A stretch of 41,747 bases of DNA, taken from positions 1 through 41,747 of the forward strand of contig NZ_LEKN01000002.1 of NCBI RefSeq assembly GCF_009761395.1, in the 5' to 3' direction. Each line of letters starts with the position of its first letter. Within the stretch, counting starts at the first letter, position 1. Shown here one piece after another: positions 8,525 to 18,774 of this stretch. Origin of the DNA: Ursidibacter maritimus (GTDB lineage: Bacteria; Pseudomonadota; Gammaproteobacteria; Enterobacterales; Pasteurellaceae). The position numbers and the translations under genes are program-made. The notes under the pieces are model-generated. The model was not told the origin of the DNA. It searched no databases and saw nothing but the letters and a program-made list of their open reading frames with translations.

Positions 8525-10051
8525 ATGAGTGAAATATCCTTAAAAAGTGGTATGGATTATCTCCGTACCATTTTAAGCTCTAAAATTTATGATCTTGCTC
8601 AAGTGACACCATTACAGAAAATGGAAAAACTGTCGGAACGCTTGGGCAATACTATCTATATCAAACGTGAAGATCGTCAGCCTGTGCATAGTTTTAAATT
8701 GCGTGGGGCTTATGCGATGATTTCCAGCCTTTCCTCTGTTCAAAAAGCGGCTGGTGTAATTGCTGCATCTGCGGGCAATCACGCACAGGGTGTCGCACTT
8801 TCTGCCAAACATTTAGGCTTGCGAGCATTAATTGTAATGCCACAAAATACCCCTGCAATCAAAGTTGATGCTGTGCGTGGCTTTGGCGGAGAAGTGTTAC
8901 TCTACGGTGCAAATTTTGATGAAGCCAAAGCCAAAGCAATTGAATTAGCTCAAGAACTGAATATGACCTTTGTACACCCTTTCGATCACCCGTTAGTGAT
9001 TGCTGGGCAAGGGGCTATCGGTATGGAGTTACTTCAACAGCAAAGCGAACTTGAGTATATTTTTGTACCTGTCGGTGGTGGTGGCCTAGCTGCTGGTGTA
9101 GCGGTCCTGATCAAACAGCTTATGCCAAGCATCAAAGTCATCGGCGTTGAGTCTAAAGATTCGGCTTGCCTATTCCACGCCTTACAAGCTGGTGAGCCAA
9201 TTGACTTAGAACGTGTTGGACTATTTGCCGATGGCGTTGCAGTTAAACGTATTGGAGATGAAACGTTCCGTTTATGCCAACAATATATTGATGATGTCGT
9301 ATTAGTCGATAATGACGAAATCTGTGCTGCCTTAAAAGATATTTTTGAAAATGTGCGAGCAGTGGCAGAGCCTTCAGGGGCATTATCACTAGCTGGATTG
9401 AAGAAGTATCTCTCACAACACGAACTACAAAGCAAAAATGTGGCTTGTATCTTGTCGGGAGCAAATTTGAATTTCCATACCTTGCGTTATGTTTCTGAGC
9501 GTTGTGAAATTGGTGAAAAACACGAAGCCTTATTAGCGGTCACGATTCCTGAACAAAAAGGGAGTTTCTTAAAATTCTGTGAAATTTTGGGTAATCGCGC
9601 TGTTACAGAGTTTAGTTATCGTCACACAGATGATCATAAAGCCCGTATATTTGTTGGGGTTAGAATTTCAGGAAATAGCGAAAAACTCGATATTATCAAA
9701 GAGTTACAGCAAAATCACTATGATGTAACCGATTTATCCGAAGATGATATTGCCAAAACCCATATTCGTTATATGGTGGGTGGGCGACCAGCATCTATCG
9801 AGCAAGAACAGTTATATAGCTTTGAATTTCCAGAGCAAAAAGGTGCATTGTTGAAATTCTTACAAAAATTGATGAACTGGGATATTTCTCTCTTCCATTA
9901 TCGTGCTCATGGTGCGGACTATGGCGATATTTTGGCAGCTTTTGTGCTGACAGAAACTCAGCATCTTCAATTCCAACAAGATTTAGAGAAACTTGGTTAT
10001 CGCTACCAAAATGTAAGCAATAGCCCAGCATATCAATATTTTTTAAAATAA
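8525..10051 (+). CDS. ilvA: Threonine deaminase, biosynthetic
   Basis: A 508-residue PLP enzyme that converts threonine to 2-oxobutanoate, the first committed step of isoleucine synthesis. The PLP lysine is in HSFKLRGA (Lys58), the phosphate-binding loop is VGGGGLAAG, and two C-terminal ACT-like regulatory domains (about residues 330-415 and 420-505, each beginning around PEQKG) indicate isoleucine feedback. This separates it from the short catabolic form. The start at 8525 has a poor ribosome site; the ATG at 8552 is an alternative. The other ilv genes are not in the window. Confidence 0.96.
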   Translation: MSEISLKSGMDYLRTILSSKIYDLAQVTPLQKMEKLSERLGNTIYIKREDRQPVHSFKLRGAYAMISSLSSVQKAAGVIAASAGNHAQGVALSAKHLGLRALIVMPQNTPAIKVDAVRGFGGEVLLYGANFDEAKAKAIELAQELNMTFVHPFDHPLVIAGQGAIGMELLQQQSELEYIFVPVGGGGLAAGVAVLIKQLMPSIKVIGVESKDSACLFHALQAGEPIDLERVGLFADGVAVKRIGDETFRLCQQYIDDVVLVDNDEICAALKDIFENVRAVAEPSGALSLAGLKKYLSQHELQSKNVACILSGANLNFHTLRYVSERCEIGEKHEALLAVTIPEQKGSFLKFCEILGNRAVTEFSYRHTDDHKARIFVGVRISGNSEKLDIIKELQQNHYDVTDLSEDDIAKTHIRYMVGGRPASIEQEQLYSFEFPEQKGALLKFLQKLMNWDISLFHYRAHGADYGDILAAFVLTETQHLQFQQDLEKLGYRYQNVSNSPAYQYFLK

Positions 10052-10059
10052 ACGAAAAC

Positions 10060-10112
10060 AAGCGGTGGGTTTTGGCTAATTTTTGCAAATTTTAGCGGTA
10101 ATCTGACCGCTT
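10060..10112. terminator. Inverted uptake-signal pair after ilvA
   Basis: AAGCGGT (10060-10066) and ACCGCTT (10106-10112) face each other with TTTTGCAAATTTT between. A smaller hairpin, AGCGGT-6 nt-ACCGCT, lies inside the right half. It sits 9 bases after the ilvA stop and ahead of glmM and probably serves as both uptake signal and terminator. Confidence 0.65.
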
Positions 10113-10152
10113 ATGATCGAACAATAATTAAAAAGATTAAGAGAATACTTCT

Positions 10153-11487
10153 ATGGCAGAACGTAAATATTTCGGCACGGATGGTGTGCGTGGCAAAGTG
10201 GGAACTTTCCCTATCACCCCAGAGTTTGCCTTAAAATTAGGTTGGGCAGCAGGTAAAATCCTAGCAACACAAGGCTCAAAAAAGGTATTGATAGGTAAAG
10301 ATACTCGCATTTCAGGCTACATGTTGGAATCTGCTCTTGAAGCAGGACTCGCAGCCGCTGGTTTATCAGCTGCATTCACAGGCCCAATGCCAACTCCTGC
10401 GATTGCCTATTTAACCCGTACATTCCGAGCGGAAGCTGGGATTGTAATTTCAGCATCCCATAACCCTTATGATGACAATGGGATTAAATTTTTCTCGGCA
10501 AGTGGCGAAAAACTACCTGATGAAGTAGAAGAAGCTATTGAAGCAATGCTTGATCAGCCAATGGATTGTGTAGAATCTGCAGAGCTTGGACGTGCAAGTC
10601 GTATCACTGATGCAGCAGGGCGTTATATTGAATTTTGTAAAAGCACTTTCCCCGCTCATTTAAGCCTTGAAGGATATAAAATTGTCGTGGATTGTGCGAA
10701 TGGAGCGACTTATCACATTGCTCCCAACGTAATGCGTGAGCTAGGCGCGGAAGTAATTGAGATCGGCACTCACCCAGACGGCTTAAATATCAATGAAAAA
10801 TGTGGTGCAACAGATATTAAAGCCTTACAAAAAGTTGTGGTAGAAGTTGGAGCTGATGTTGGTTTAGCTTATGACGGCGATGGCGACCGTTTAATTATGG
10901 TGGATCACTTAGGAAATAAAGTTGATGGCGACCAAATTCTCTTTATTATTGCTCGTGAAGCACTGCGTGCAGGTAAATTACAAGGTGGCGTTGTTGGTAC
11001 GCTAATGAGTAATATGAGCCTTGAAATTGCACTCAAACAACTTGCTATTCCTTTTGTGCGTGCCAATGTCGGTGACCGCTATGTGCTAGAACAACTGAAA
11101 GAAAAAGGTTGGAAACTTGGCGGTGAAAATTCAGGGCATATTATTGTGCTTGATAAAAACTCAACGGGCGATGGCATTATTGCCTCTCTTGAAGTTTTAG
11201 GTGCAATGGCAAGCCACAAATTAAGTTTAAATGAATTAGCTAAGTCGGTGCCACTGTTCCCACAAGTGCTACTGAATGTTGGTTTTGCAGGTGGTGCAAA
11301 CCCACTTGAAAGTGCGGAAGTCAAAGCCGTTGCAGCGGATGTGGAACAACGCTTAGCAGGAAAAGGGCGTATTTTACTGCGTAAATCAGGCACAGAGCCA
11401 CTTATTCGAGTAATGGTCGAATGTGAAGATGGTGAACTTGCACAACGTTGCGCAGAAGAAATTGTCGAAGCGGTAAAACGTAATTAA
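10153..11487 (+). CDS. glmM: Phosphoglucosamine mutase GlmM
   Basis: This 444-residue enzyme interconverts glucosamine-6-phosphate and glucosamine-1-phosphate, feeding UDP-GlcNAc for peptidoglycan and lipopolysaccharide. The N-terminal [12 protein letters not shown], the phosphoserine loop [16 protein letters not shown] (Ser102), the metal loop DGDGDR (about 240-245) and the C-terminal phosphate-binding [12 protein letters not shown] are all present. Length is normal for GlmM. It is flanked by uptake-signal inverted repeats on both sides and appears to be a single-gene unit, unlike E. coli where it follows folP. Confidence 0.98.
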   Translation: MAERKYFGTDGVRGKVGTFPITPEFALKLGWAAGKILATQGSKKVLIGKDTRISGYMLESALEAGLAAAGLSAAFTGPMPTPAIAYLTRTFRAEAGIVISASHNPYDDNGIKFFSASGEKLPDEVEEAIEAMLDQPMDCVESAELGRASRITDAAGRYIEFCKSTFPAHLSLEGYKIVVDCANGATYHIAPNVMRELGAEVIEIGTHPDGLNINEKCGATDIKALQKVVVEVGADVGLAYDGDGDRLIMVDHLGNKVDGDQILFIIAREALRAGKLQGGVVGTLMSNMSLEIALKQLAIPFVRANVGDRYVLEQLKEKGWKLGGENSGHIIVLDKNSTGDGIIASLEVLGAMASHKLSLNELAKSVPLFPQVLLNVGFAGGANPLESAEVKAVAADVEQRLAGKGRILLRKSGTEPLIRVMVECEDGELAQRCAEEIVEAVKRN

Positions 11488-11488
11488 A

Positions 11489-11536
11489 ACAAGCGGTCAG
11501 TTAGTTGCAAAATATTGTAAATAACTGACCGCTTGA
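11489..11536. terminator. Inverted uptake-signal terminator after glmM
   Basis: A perfect 13-base stem (AAGCGGTCAGTTA at 11491-11503 with TAACTGACCGCTT at 11522-11534) around an 18-base loop containing TTGCAAAA. It begins 3 bases after the glmM stop. There is no long T-run on the plus strand. Confidence 0.75.
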
Positions 11537-11606
11537 ATCTTTATTCAGATCGTTTAATATCGCGTTTTTAGAAATAAAGACGCAATCGTTTGCCTTTGGA
11601 GGAAGG

Positions 11607-12266
11607 ATGGATCAGCTAGAAATGAAAAAAATTGCAGCGCGTGCTGCTCTGCAGTATGTAAAACCCGATACTATTGTTGGCGTGGGCAGTGGCTCTACGG
11701 TAAATTGCTTTATTGAAGCACTTGGCGAAATGCGTGATGAAATTAAAGGTGCGGTTGCCGCATCGAAAAATTCAGAAGAATTATTGCGTAAACAAGGGAT
11801 TGAAGTTTTTAATGCGAATGAAGTTTCTAGTCTTGATGTTTATATTGATGGAGCTGATGAAATTACGCCACAAGGCTATATGATCAAAGGTGGTGGTGCA
11901 GCACTCACACGTGAAAAAATTGTGAGTTCATTAGCAAAGAAATTCATCTGCATCGTGGATTCCAGTAAACAAGTAGATGTGTTAGGCTCTACATTCGCTT
12001 TACCTGTTGAAGTCATTCCAATGGCTCGTTCTTATGTTGCTCGTCAATTAGTAGCATTGGGCGGCACACCTGAATATCGTGAAAATGTTGTTACGGATAA
12101 TGGTAATGTTATTTTAGATGTGTATAACTTTAAAATTCTTGAGCCACTTAAGATGGAACATACCATCAATAACATTGCAGGGGTTGTAACCAATGGTATT
12201 TTTGCACAACGCTATGCGAATATCACCATTGTTGGAACACCAGATGGGGCAAAAATCCTTGAATAA
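11607..12266 (+). CDS. rpiA: Ribose-5-phosphate isomerase A
   Basis: A 219-residue enzyme of the non-oxidative pentose phosphate pathway interconverting ribose-5-phosphate and ribulose-5-phosphate. The family motifs [16 protein letters not shown], the DGADEI active-site loop (around residue 81-86) and [11 protein letters not shown] are present, and the length equals E. coli RpiA (219). A GGAGGAAGG ribosome site lies just before the ATG. serA follows 50 bases later, the same rpiA-serA order as in E. coli, with an uptake signal in the gap. Confidence 0.98.
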   Translation: MDQLEMKKIAARAALQYVKPDTIVGVGSGSTVNCFIEALGEMRDEIKGAVAASKNSEELLRKQGIEVFNANEVSSLDVYIDGADEITPQGYMIKGGGAALTREKIVSSLAKKFICIVDSSKQVDVLGSTFALPVEVIPMARSYVARQLVALGGTPEYRENVVTDNGNVILDVYNFKILEPLKMEHTINNIAGVVTNGIFAQRYANITIVGTPDGAKILE

Positions 12267-12267
12267 T

Positions 12268-12298
12268 AAGCGGTAAGATTCACCATAAAATTTGCAAA
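12268..12298 (+). other. DNA uptake signal sequence, Apl-type
   Basis: AAGCGGT at 12268-12274 followed by ATTTGCAAA near 12289-12297, in the short rpiA-serA gap. Confidence 0.8.
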
Positions 12299-12316
12299 CA
12301 CACACTCGGAGCTATT

Positions 12317-13549
12317 ATGACCACTAAAGTTTCTCTTGATAAAAGCAAAATCAAATTTGTATTGTTAGAAGGCGTACACGAAAATGCCTTAGATGCCTTA
12401 AAAGCGGCTGGTTATACCAATATTGACTACCATAAAAAAGCACTAGATGGCGAAGATTTAATTAATGCTATCAAAGACGCTCATTTTATCGGTATTCGTT
12501 CTCGTACATTCTTAACGGAAGAAGTTCTTGCTCAAGCCCCTAAATTGATTGCTATCGGTTGTTTCTGTATCGGTACAAACCAAGTGAACTTAGATGCGGC
12601 AAAACGTCGTGGTATTCCTGTTTTCAATGCCCCATTCTCAAATACTCGTTCTGTTGCTGAGTTGGTATTAGGCGAAATTATTGTCTTGATGCGTCAAATC
12701 GCAAAAGCAAATGCGGAAGTTCATCGTGGTTTATGGAATAAATCCGCAACAGGCTCAAATGAAGTGCGTGGTAAAAATCTTGGGATTATTGGCTACGGCC
12801 ATATCGGCTCGCAGTTAAGTGTTTTAGCGGAAGCGGTTGGTATGCGTGTTTATTTCTACGATATTGAAAATAAATTACCGTTAGGTAATGCACAACAAGT
12901 CGCCAGTCTAGATGAGTTACTTGCGATGAGTGATGCAATTTCATTACACGTTCCAGAAAATGCATCGACCAAGAATTTATTAAATGCAACCAATTTAAGC
13001 AAAGTGAAAAAAGATGCTGTGGTAATTAACGCTGCTCGCGGAACGGTTGTTGATATTGACGCATTAGTTGAAGTATTAGCATCAGGGCATTTGCGTGGTG
13101 CCGCATTAGACGTATTCCCAGAAGAGCCTGCATCAATTAACGATCCGTTTGAATCACCATTATGTCAGTTTGATAATGTGATCTTAACTCCACACATTGG
13201 TGGATCAACGTCTGAAGCTCAAGCCAACATTGGCTCTGAAGTTGCACATAAATTCATCAAATATTCCGATAATGGCTCAACACTCTCTGCGGTAAATTTC
13301 CCTGAAGTGTCGTTACCAGAACATAAAGGTGCAAAACGTTTACTGCACATCCATACGAACAAACCAGGAATTTTAAATAAAATCAACCAAGTGTTTGTTG
13401 ATGCAAATGTAAACATTGCAGCTCAATATTTACAAACCGATCCAACTATCGGCTATGTCGTTATTGATGTGGAATCTGAAAATACGGATGAAGCATTACG
13501 CCTACTTAAACAAATTGATGGAACAATCAAGGCTCGAGTGCTTTATTAG
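12317..13549 (+). CDS. serA: D-3-phosphoglycerate dehydrogenase SerA
   Basis: A 410-residue NAD-dependent dehydrogenase for the first step of serine synthesis, the same length as the E. coli enzyme. The Rossmann motif is GIIGYGHIGSQ (about residues 157-167). The catalytic Arg is in NAARGTVVD, the Glu in FPEEPA and the His in LTPHIGGST. A C-terminal ACT domain (about 340-410, HIHTNKPGILNKINQ) implies inhibition by serine. A hairpin terminator follows. The serine made here also feeds cysE further along the window. Confidence 0.98.
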   Translation: MTTKVSLDKSKIKFVLLEGVHENALDALKAAGYTNIDYHKKALDGEDLINAIKDAHFIGIRSRTFLTEEVLAQAPKLIAIGCFCIGTNQVNLDAAKRRGIPVFNAPFSNTRSVAELVLGEIIVLMRQIAKANAEVHRGLWNKSATGSNEVRGKNLGIIGYGHIGSQLSVLAEAVGMRVYFYDIENKLPLGNAQQVASLDELLAMSDAISLHVPENASTKNLLNATNLSKVKKDAVVINAARGTVVDIDALVEVLASGHLRGAALDVFPEEPASINDPFESPLCQFDNVILTPHIGGSTSEAQANIGSEVAHKFIKYSDNGSTLSAVNFPEVSLPEHKGAKRLLHIHTNKPGILNKINQVFVDANVNIAAQYLQTDPTIGYVVIDVESENTDEALRLLKQIDGTIKARVLY

Positions 13550-13568
13550 ATAGAAAGGTAAAAATATT

Positions 13569-13603
13569 AAACCTCTCGGAGTAAATTCTTCGAGAGGTTT
13601 TTA
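13569..13603 (+). terminator. Rho-independent terminator after serA
   Basis: A 10-base stem, AAACCTCTCG (13569-13578) with CGAGAGGTTT (13591-13600), 12-base loop, followed by further T residues. Confidence 0.9.
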
Positions 13604-13754
13604 TTACTTAAACTATTGCAAGAATAGAGTATGGAAAAGAGTAAAATATGGAGAATCAGTGGTAAGCTAATACTGATTGAATAATCAACTGGTACCCTTG
13701 AAAAATTTAAGGATATAATTGCTAAGACAAATTATCCTTAAATAATCAAATCCG

Positions 13755-14420
13755 TTACTCAATCCAAGTAACAATCTCTTCAAGTGTTTTGCGAGCTTTT
13801 GGTTTGATTTCTTTTGCTCGGTAACCGAAAGTTGCCATTACCGAAACACCCCATTCATTTGGATCAAAAGCTCCCGTTTCCGCCAAAATTTTGTTTACAG
13901 CTACATAATCAAATCCTTCGATTGGGCAACTATCAATACCAACTAATGCGGCACCTGTTAGCATATTAGCTAGGGCGATATAGGTTTGCTTACTTGCCCA
14001 ATCAAAGAGAGATTGTTCGCTTTGTGCAATATGTGTATCTTCTGTTTGGAACTTACGGTATTTTTCTAAAGCAAAGGCTTGTTGCTCTTCATTGACTAAA
14101 CCACGTCTAATCATTGAATCTTTGAGAAAAGCTGAATCATAGCGGGCGTTCTTTTTCGCTAGAATTGCAATAACGTGGCTTGCATCATCAATTTGTGTTG
14201 CCATTCCCCAGCTAACTGGTTTAAGTTTTTGGCGAAGTTCTTGGTTTTGGATCACTAAGAATTGCCAAGGCTCTGAACCAACAGAACTTGGAGATAGTCG
14301 TCCAAGTTCTAAAATATAGTTAAAATCTTCAGGGCTAATTTTGCGAGTAGGATCGTAACTGCGTGTAGATGCACGATAATGAAAACCATCTAATACTTGT
14401 TGTGGGGTAATATGTGCCAT
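13755..14420 (-). CDS. NfsB-type NAD(P)H nitroreductase / oxidoreductase
   Basis: A 221-residue FMN-dependent enzyme of the nitroreductase superfamily. The N-terminal FMN-binding motif YRASTRSYDPTRKI (about 13-26), the LSPSSVGSEPWQFLVI segment (about 42-57) and the C-terminal VMATFGYRAKE are typical of NfsB/YdgI-like enzymes, which reduce quinones and nitroaromatics with two electrons. The physiological substrate cannot be told from sequence. It stands alone, convergent with serA and divergent from glnA; an AAGGAACAAGC site precedes the start. Confidence 0.88.
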   Translation of the reverse strand: MAHITPQQVLDGFHYRASTRSYDPTRKISPEDFNYILELGRLSPSSVGSEPWQFLVIQNQELRQKLKPVSWGMATQIDDASHVIAILAKKNARYDSAFLKDSMIRRGLVNEEQQAFALEKYRKFQTEDTHIAQSEQSLFDWASKQTYIALANMLTGAALVGIDSCPIEGFDYVAVNKILAETGAFDPNEWGVSVMATFGYRAKEIKPKARKTLEEIVTWIE

Positions 14421-14766
14421 TGCTTGTTCCTTTTATAAATAAAAAAATTAAGGGTATTTTATAGCGTAATAGCTATGAGAGAAAGGTTTAAATTATAATT
14501 TCATTTGGCTAAATATGAGTAGCATTTTAGCATTTGGAATAAGCGGTAAGATTGCTACTATTTTTTACAAAAAAACGAGAAATGAGATGATAATCAACAT
14601 TAGATCGTCCTTTAATTTTTTTATTTATTATTTAGACACTGCTTCATTCTATAAGAATTTTTACGCTGTTTTACTGCTGTTGCCTATTGATGTTTCCTTT
14701 TTGTATGCTATTTTATAGCGTTGCTTTTAAAGCAATAGATTTTGACTTTATTAAGAGGATTGCTAT
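14421..14766. other. Intergenic region, nitroreductase-glnA
   Basis: AT-rich divergent promoter region. It contains one AAGCGGT core (14541-14547) without a clean TTGCAAA partner and, close to glnA, a small TTGCTTT/AAAGCAA hairpin (around 14722-14735). A 67-codon open frame across 14515-14718 looks non-coding. An AAGAGG ribosome site for glnA lies at 14754-14759. Confidence 0.5.
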
Positions 14767-16194
14767 ATGTCTAATTCAACCGCAATTGCGAATGTAGCTA
14801 AGCTAATTCGTGATAACGATATTAAGTTCGTACTGCTCAAATTTACCGATATTAAGGGTAAAGAGCACGGTGTTTCCCTGCCTGTTTCCTTAGTTGCAGA
14901 TGATTTAGAAGATTTATTTGAAGAAGGAAAAATGTTTGATGGCTCATCTGTTGAAGGCTGGCGAACAATCAACAAAGCCGATATGCTGTTAATGCCAATT
15001 CCTGAAACCGCTGTTATTGACCCCTTCGCTCAAATCCCTACCTTAACCATCCGCTGTAGTATCTACGACCCAAATACAATGCAAAGCTACGATCGTGATC
15101 CACGTTCTATCGCAACTCGTGCCGAAAACTACCTAAAATCAACAGGCATTGCTGACAGTGTGTTATTTGGTCCTGAGCCAGAATTTTTCTTATTTGACGA
15201 TGTTCGATTTGGCGTAGGTATGAATGGCAACTCTTATGAAGTCGATGATATTGAAGCTGCTTGGAACACAAATAAACGTTACGAAGGTGGAAATAATGCT
15301 TATCGTCCATTGAAGAAAGGTGGATACTGTGCCATTGCTCCAAATGATACCGCACACGACATTCGTTCTGAAATGTGTTTAATTATGGAAGAATTAGGCT
15401 TAGTAATTGAAGCTCATCATCACGAAGTTGCAACCGCAGGTCAAAATGAAATTGCTACCCGTTTTAACAGCTTAACCTTAAAAGCTGATGAAACCCAAAT
15501 CTACAAATATGTAGTACAAAATGTTGCCGTAGAACACGGTAAGACAGCTTGCTTTATGCCAAAACCAATCACTGGCGATAACGGCTCAGGAATGCACTGC
15601 AATATGTCATTAAGCAAAGATGGTAAAAACGTCTTTATGGGTGATAAATATGCTGGATTATCTGAAACTGCCCTTTACTATATCGGCGGTATTATCAAAC
15701 ACGCTAAAGCCTTAAACGCATTCACAAACCCAAGTACAAACTCTTATAAACGTTTAGTACCTGGCTTTGAAGCACCTGTATTACTCGCTTACTCAGCAAG
15801 TAACCGTTCTGCATCTATCCGTATTCCTGCGGTAACTAGCCCGAAAGCAACGCGTGTTGAAGCTCGTTTCCCAGACCCACTTGCTAACCCATACTTAGCA
15901 TTTGCAGCATTATTGATGGCTGGTTTAGATGGTGTTATCAATAAAATTCATCCAGGCGATGCAATGGATAAAAACCTATATGACTTACCGCCAGAAGAGT
16001 TGAAAGGTATTCCTGCAGTATCAAGCTCATTAGAAGAAGCATTAAGCAATCTTGCACAAGATCATGAATTCTTAATTCAAGGTGGCGTATTTACTAAAGA
16101 CTTCATCGAAACATACATTGAAATGAAACGTAAAGAAGTGGAACGTTTAAATATGACTCCACACCCAGTGGAATTTGAGATGTATTACGCATAG
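14767..16194 (+). CDS. glnA: Glutamine synthetase type I
   Basis: A 475-residue enzyme making glutamine from glutamate, ammonia and ATP; the active form is a dodecamer. The motifs [20 protein letters not shown], the ATP-binding [16 protein letters not shown] and the [10 protein letters not shown] loop are present. The GSI-beta adenylylation site is conserved as the Tyr in [10 protein letters not shown], so activity is probably controlled by adenylylation. No ntrBC genes follow, unlike the enteric glnALG operon; a terminator lies directly downstream. Confidence 0.98.
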   Translation: MSNSTAIANVAKLIRDNDIKFVLLKFTDIKGKEHGVSLPVSLVADDLEDLFEEGKMFDGSSVEGWRTINKADMLLMPIPETAVIDPFAQIPTLTIRCSIYDPNTMQSYDRDPRSIATRAENYLKSTGIADSVLFGPEPEFFLFDDVRFGVGMNGNSYEVDDIEAAWNTNKRYEGGNNAYRPLKKGGYCAIAPNDTAHDIRSEMCLIMEELGLVIEAHHHEVATAGQNEIATRFNSLTLKADETQIYKYVVQNVAVEHGKTACFMPKPITGDNGSGMHCNMSLSKDGKNVFMGDKYAGLSETALYYIGGIIKHAKALNAFTNPSTNSYKRLVPGFEAPVLLAYSASNRSASIRIPAVTSPKATRVEARFPDPLANPYLAFAALLMAGLDGVINKIHPGDAMDKNLYDLPPEELKGIPAVSSSLEEALSNLAQDHEFLIQGGVFTKDFIETYIEMKRKEVERLNMTPHPVEFEMYYA

Positions 16195-16220
16195 GTTAAA
16201 TCAGCCTAATGGGAAAAGAG

Positions 16221-16265
16221 GTTGCTAATAATATTTCTGTTATGTTGTTAGCAACTCTTTTTATT
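16221..16265 (+). terminator. Terminator after glnA
   Basis: An 8-base stem, GTTGCTAA with TTAGCAAC (to 16256), around an AT-rich loop, followed by TCTTTTTATTT. Confidence 0.7.
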
Positions 16266-16562
16266 TAAAAATTTTTATAAACCTAGCCTTACGATTTTTT
16301 CTTAATTCATTGTAATTATTTAATAGATTATATTAAATCGGCTCATAATATTATCATGGGTACTAAATTCTTAGGTCAGGAATTTGGTATTTATGTAATA
16401 ATAGAGATTGTAGGATCGTATCTTTCTTCAAATTATGATCTCATAGTGATTTATATCCAACAGCGTAGGCTGTGAAATGAGAATTTATCTGGCCGTCGAG
16501 TATGTAACCAAAAGTGCCATTTTTAGACATCGTATTTATTGTGGTTCCTACTGTGGTTTCAC

Positions 16563-16727
16563 ATGAAAACAACTAGATGGGAATCAAAATGTTTGGTGAT
16601 TTTTAGTAGGAGTAGTGACGAAGATATCCTCCTTCTGAACGACGATGTAGATATATCTAAATAAATGTATTCGAGGGTAGAGGGCTCACCTGATGAATTT
16701 AGAGGTGGACTATTGCTTGGTGTATAG
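16563..16727 (+). pseudogene. Possible gene remnant between glnA and tig
   Basis: The 615-base gap after glnA holds no intact gene. One plus-strand frame reads MKTTRWESKCLVIFSRSSDE and on to DDVDISK, then a TAA at 16662, then continues in the same frame as MYSRVEGSPDEFRGGLLLGV before a TAG at 16725. The composition looks protein-like on both sides of the stop, which suggests a decayed or truncated gene of unknown family. The rest of the gap (16266-16562 and 16728-16879) is AT-rich and shows nothing else I can support except the tig promoter region. Confidence 0.25.
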
Positions 16728-16879
16728 GTTTGAAAAATGGGCAATATACGCTGTTGTCCTCGAAATAATCAACTAAAAAGCGTTATTTCTCGACATTTAT
16801 TCAATAGGGCGGTAGAATTATAACCTATTTTTCTATCTGTATTTTATATACCGACTATTTTTAAATTACTGAGGTTAAA

Positions 16880-18181
16880 ATGTCATTCTCAATTGAAACA
16901 ACTCAAGGCTTAGAACGCCGTGCAACTGTTACTGTCGCTGCAGATAAAGTAGAAGCAGCTTACCGTGAACAATTAAAAGGCTATGCAAAAAATGCACGCG
17001 TTGATGGTTTCCGTAAAGGTAAAGTACCACATTCTATTATTGAGCAACGCTATGGTTTAGCGGCTCGTCAAGATGCGTTATCAGAAGAAATGCAACGTGC
17101 ATTCTTTGATGTTGTAATCAATGAAAAAATCAACCTAGCAGGTCGTCCAACATTTACACCAAATAACTATGAAGCAGGTAAAGATTTCTCTTTTGTGGCG
17201 ACTTTTGAAGTATTCCCTGAAGTGGAATTAAAAGGCTTAGAAAACATTGAAGTTGAAAAACCAGTTGTTGAAATCAGCGATGCAGATCTAGATAAAATGG
17301 TTGATGTATTACGCAAACAACAAGCAACTTGGTCTGAAACATCAGATGCTGCAAAAGCAGATGATCGTGTAACTATCGACTTCGTAGGATCTATTGATGG
17401 TGAAGAGTTTGAAGGTGGTAAAGCATCTGACTTCGTATTATTTATGGGTCAAGGTCGTATGATCCCTGGTTTTGAAGACGGTATTGTAGGCCATAAAGCA
17501 GGTGAGCAATTTGATATTGATGTAACATTCCCAGCAGAATATCACGCAGAAAACTTAAAAGGTAAAGCAGCGAAATTCGCTATCACCTTGAAAAAAGTAG
17601 AAAACATTGTATTACCTGAATTAACAGAAGAATTTGTGAAAAAATTCGGTGCAGGTAAATCAGTAGAAGAACTTCGTGCAGAAATTAAGAAAAATATGCA
17701 ACGTGAGTTAAAAAATGCTGTTACTTCACGCATTAAAAACCAAGTAATCAATGGTTTATTAGCACAAAACGATATTGAAGTACCTGCATCAGCAGTTGCA
17801 GAAGAAGTTGAAGTATTACGTCAGCAAGCAGTTCAACGTTTTGGCGGTAAACCAGAAATGGCAGCTCAATTACCAGCAGAATTATTTGAAGGTGATGCAA
17901 AACGTCGTGTCCAAGTAGGTTTATTACTTTCAGCTGTTATCACATCAAACGAGTTAAAAGTTGATGAGGAACGTGTGAAAGCAACTATCGCAGAATTAGC
18001 ATCAGCTTACGAACAACCAGCGGAAGTTGTTGAATACTATGCGAAAAACCGTCAATTAACTGACAATATTCGTAACGTAGTATTAGAAGAACAAGCGGTT
18101 GATGCGGTATTAGCAAAAGCGAAAGTAACTGAAAAAGCGTTCTCTTTCGATGAGATTATGGCTTCTCAACAAGCGGCATAA
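16880..18181 (+). CDS. tig: Trigger factor
   Basis: A 433-residue ribosome-associated chaperone and prolyl isomerase that meets nascent chains at the exit tunnel. The ribosome-binding signature GFRKGKVP (about residues 43-50) is intact, the central FKBP domain (about 155-240) contains [19 protein letters not shown], and the C-terminal helical arms follow. Length matches E. coli (432). A TGAGG ribosome site precedes the ATG. clpP-clpX, which follow tig in enteric bacteria, are absent; yibN and secB follow, another export chaperone. Confidence 0.98.
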   Translation: MSFSIETTQGLERRATVTVAADKVEAAYREQLKGYAKNARVDGFRKGKVPHSIIEQRYGLAARQDALSEEMQRAFFDVVINEKINLAGRPTFTPNNYEAGKDFSFVATFEVFPEVELKGLENIEVEKPVVEISDADLDKMVDVLRKQQATWSETSDAAKADDRVTIDFVGSIDGEEFEGGKASDFVLFMGQGRMIPGFEDGIVGHKAGEQFDIDVTFPAEYHAENLKGKAAKFAITLKKVENIVLPELTEEFVKKFGAGKSVEELRAEIKKNMQRELKNAVTSRIKNQVINGLLAQNDIEVPASAVAEEVEVLRQQAVQRFGGKPEMAAQLPAELFEGDAKRRVQVGLLLSAVITSNELKVDEERVKATIAELASAYEQPAEVVEYYAKNRQLTDNIRNVVLEEQAVDAVLAKAKVTEKAFSFDEIMASQQAA

Positions 18182-18191
18182 TTTCTCTTAT

Positions 18192-18213
18192 CAGCTTTGC
18201 TGTTAAGCAAAGC
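18192..18213 (+). terminator. Hairpin after tig
   Basis: A perfect 8-base stem (AGCTTTGC with GCAAAGCT) and a 6-base loop 11 bases after the tig stop, without a T-run. It stands next to the uptake-signal inverted pair, so the two may act together as a terminator. Confidence 0.5.
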
Positions 18214-18220
18214 TATCCAA

Positions 18221-18278
18221 ACAAGCGGTCATTTTCAGCAGAAATTTTGCAAATTTTTTTACGGAAGTGACCGCTTTA
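18221..18278. terminator. Inverted uptake-signal pair, tig-yibN gap
   Basis: AAGCGGTCA (18223-18231) pairs with TGACCGCTT (18268-18276). The spacer holds TTTTGCAAATTTTTTT, the full extended Apl-type signal. Confidence 0.7.
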
Positions 18279-18305
18279 TACCAACTAATGATCTAGAGAA
18301 AAATT

Positions 18306-18758
18306 ATGGACCAACTTACTTTAGCTCAACAAATTCAACAGTTCGCAGCAAACCATACCCTTATGGTAGTTGCATGGGTTGCGTTATTTGTTGCAGTACT
18401 CATCAATTTTTATAAAGGGGCGACAAGCAAAATCAAAGTGGTTGATAATGCTCAAGCGACCCAACTAATCAATAATGAAGATGCTGTGGTTTTAGACGTT
18501 CGCTCTGATGATGAATTCCGAGCAGGACACATTATTGATAGCTTACATTTAATTCCAAGTGAAATTAAAGGTAACAAAACACAATCAATTGATAAACATA
18601 AAGAAAAATCAATTATTGTGGTAGATAATAATGGTTTATCTGCTCAAGGTTTAGCAAATACACTTGCAAAACAAGGCTTTAATAAAGTTTATGTTTTAAA
18701 AGAAGGCATTGCAGGGTGGCGAGCAGCAAATCTTCCTTTAGTCAAAAAACATAAATAA
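18306..18758 (+). CDS. yibN: YibN-like membrane-anchored rhodanese homologue without active-site Cys
   Basis: A 150-residue protein with an N-terminal membrane helix (about residues 18-36, LMVVAWVALFVAVLINFY) and a cytoplasmic rhodanese-like domain (about 50-145). It matches E. coli YibN in layout, including the AVVLDVRSDDEFRAGHI and VYVLKEGIAGW segments. Where a rhodanese would carry its catalytic Cys loop this protein has VVDNNGLSAQG, and it contains no cysteine at all, so it cannot be a sulfurtransferase. It starts 16 bases ahead of secB; in E. coli grxC lies between the two. A non-enzymatic membrane or export-related role is an inference from context. Confidence 0.85.
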   Translation: MDQLTLAQQIQQFAANHTLMVVAWVALFVAVLINFYKGATSKIKVVDNAQATQLINNEDAVVLDVRSDDEFRAGHIIDSLHLIPSEIKGNKTQSIDKHKEKSIIVVDNNGLSAQGLANTLAKQGFNKVYVLKEGIAGWRAANLPLVKKHK

Positions 18759-18774
18759 TTATTAAGGATTCATT

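Noticed and set aside
8199-8525. Several open frames on both strands across the slyD tail
   Set aside because: They are by-products of the repetitive His/Cys codons in slyD; their translations are low-complexity and the slyD frame is clearly the coding one.
14515-14718. 67-codon plus-strand frame upstream of glnA
   Set aside because: It spans an uptake-signal core, has low-complexity AT-rich composition, no ribosome site and no recognisable motif; it fits better as promoter region.
16559-16744. Minus-strand 61-codon frame in the glnA-tig gap
   Set aside because: Ser- and Leu-rich sequence typical of the antisense of a coding frame; the plus strand gives the more protein-like reading.
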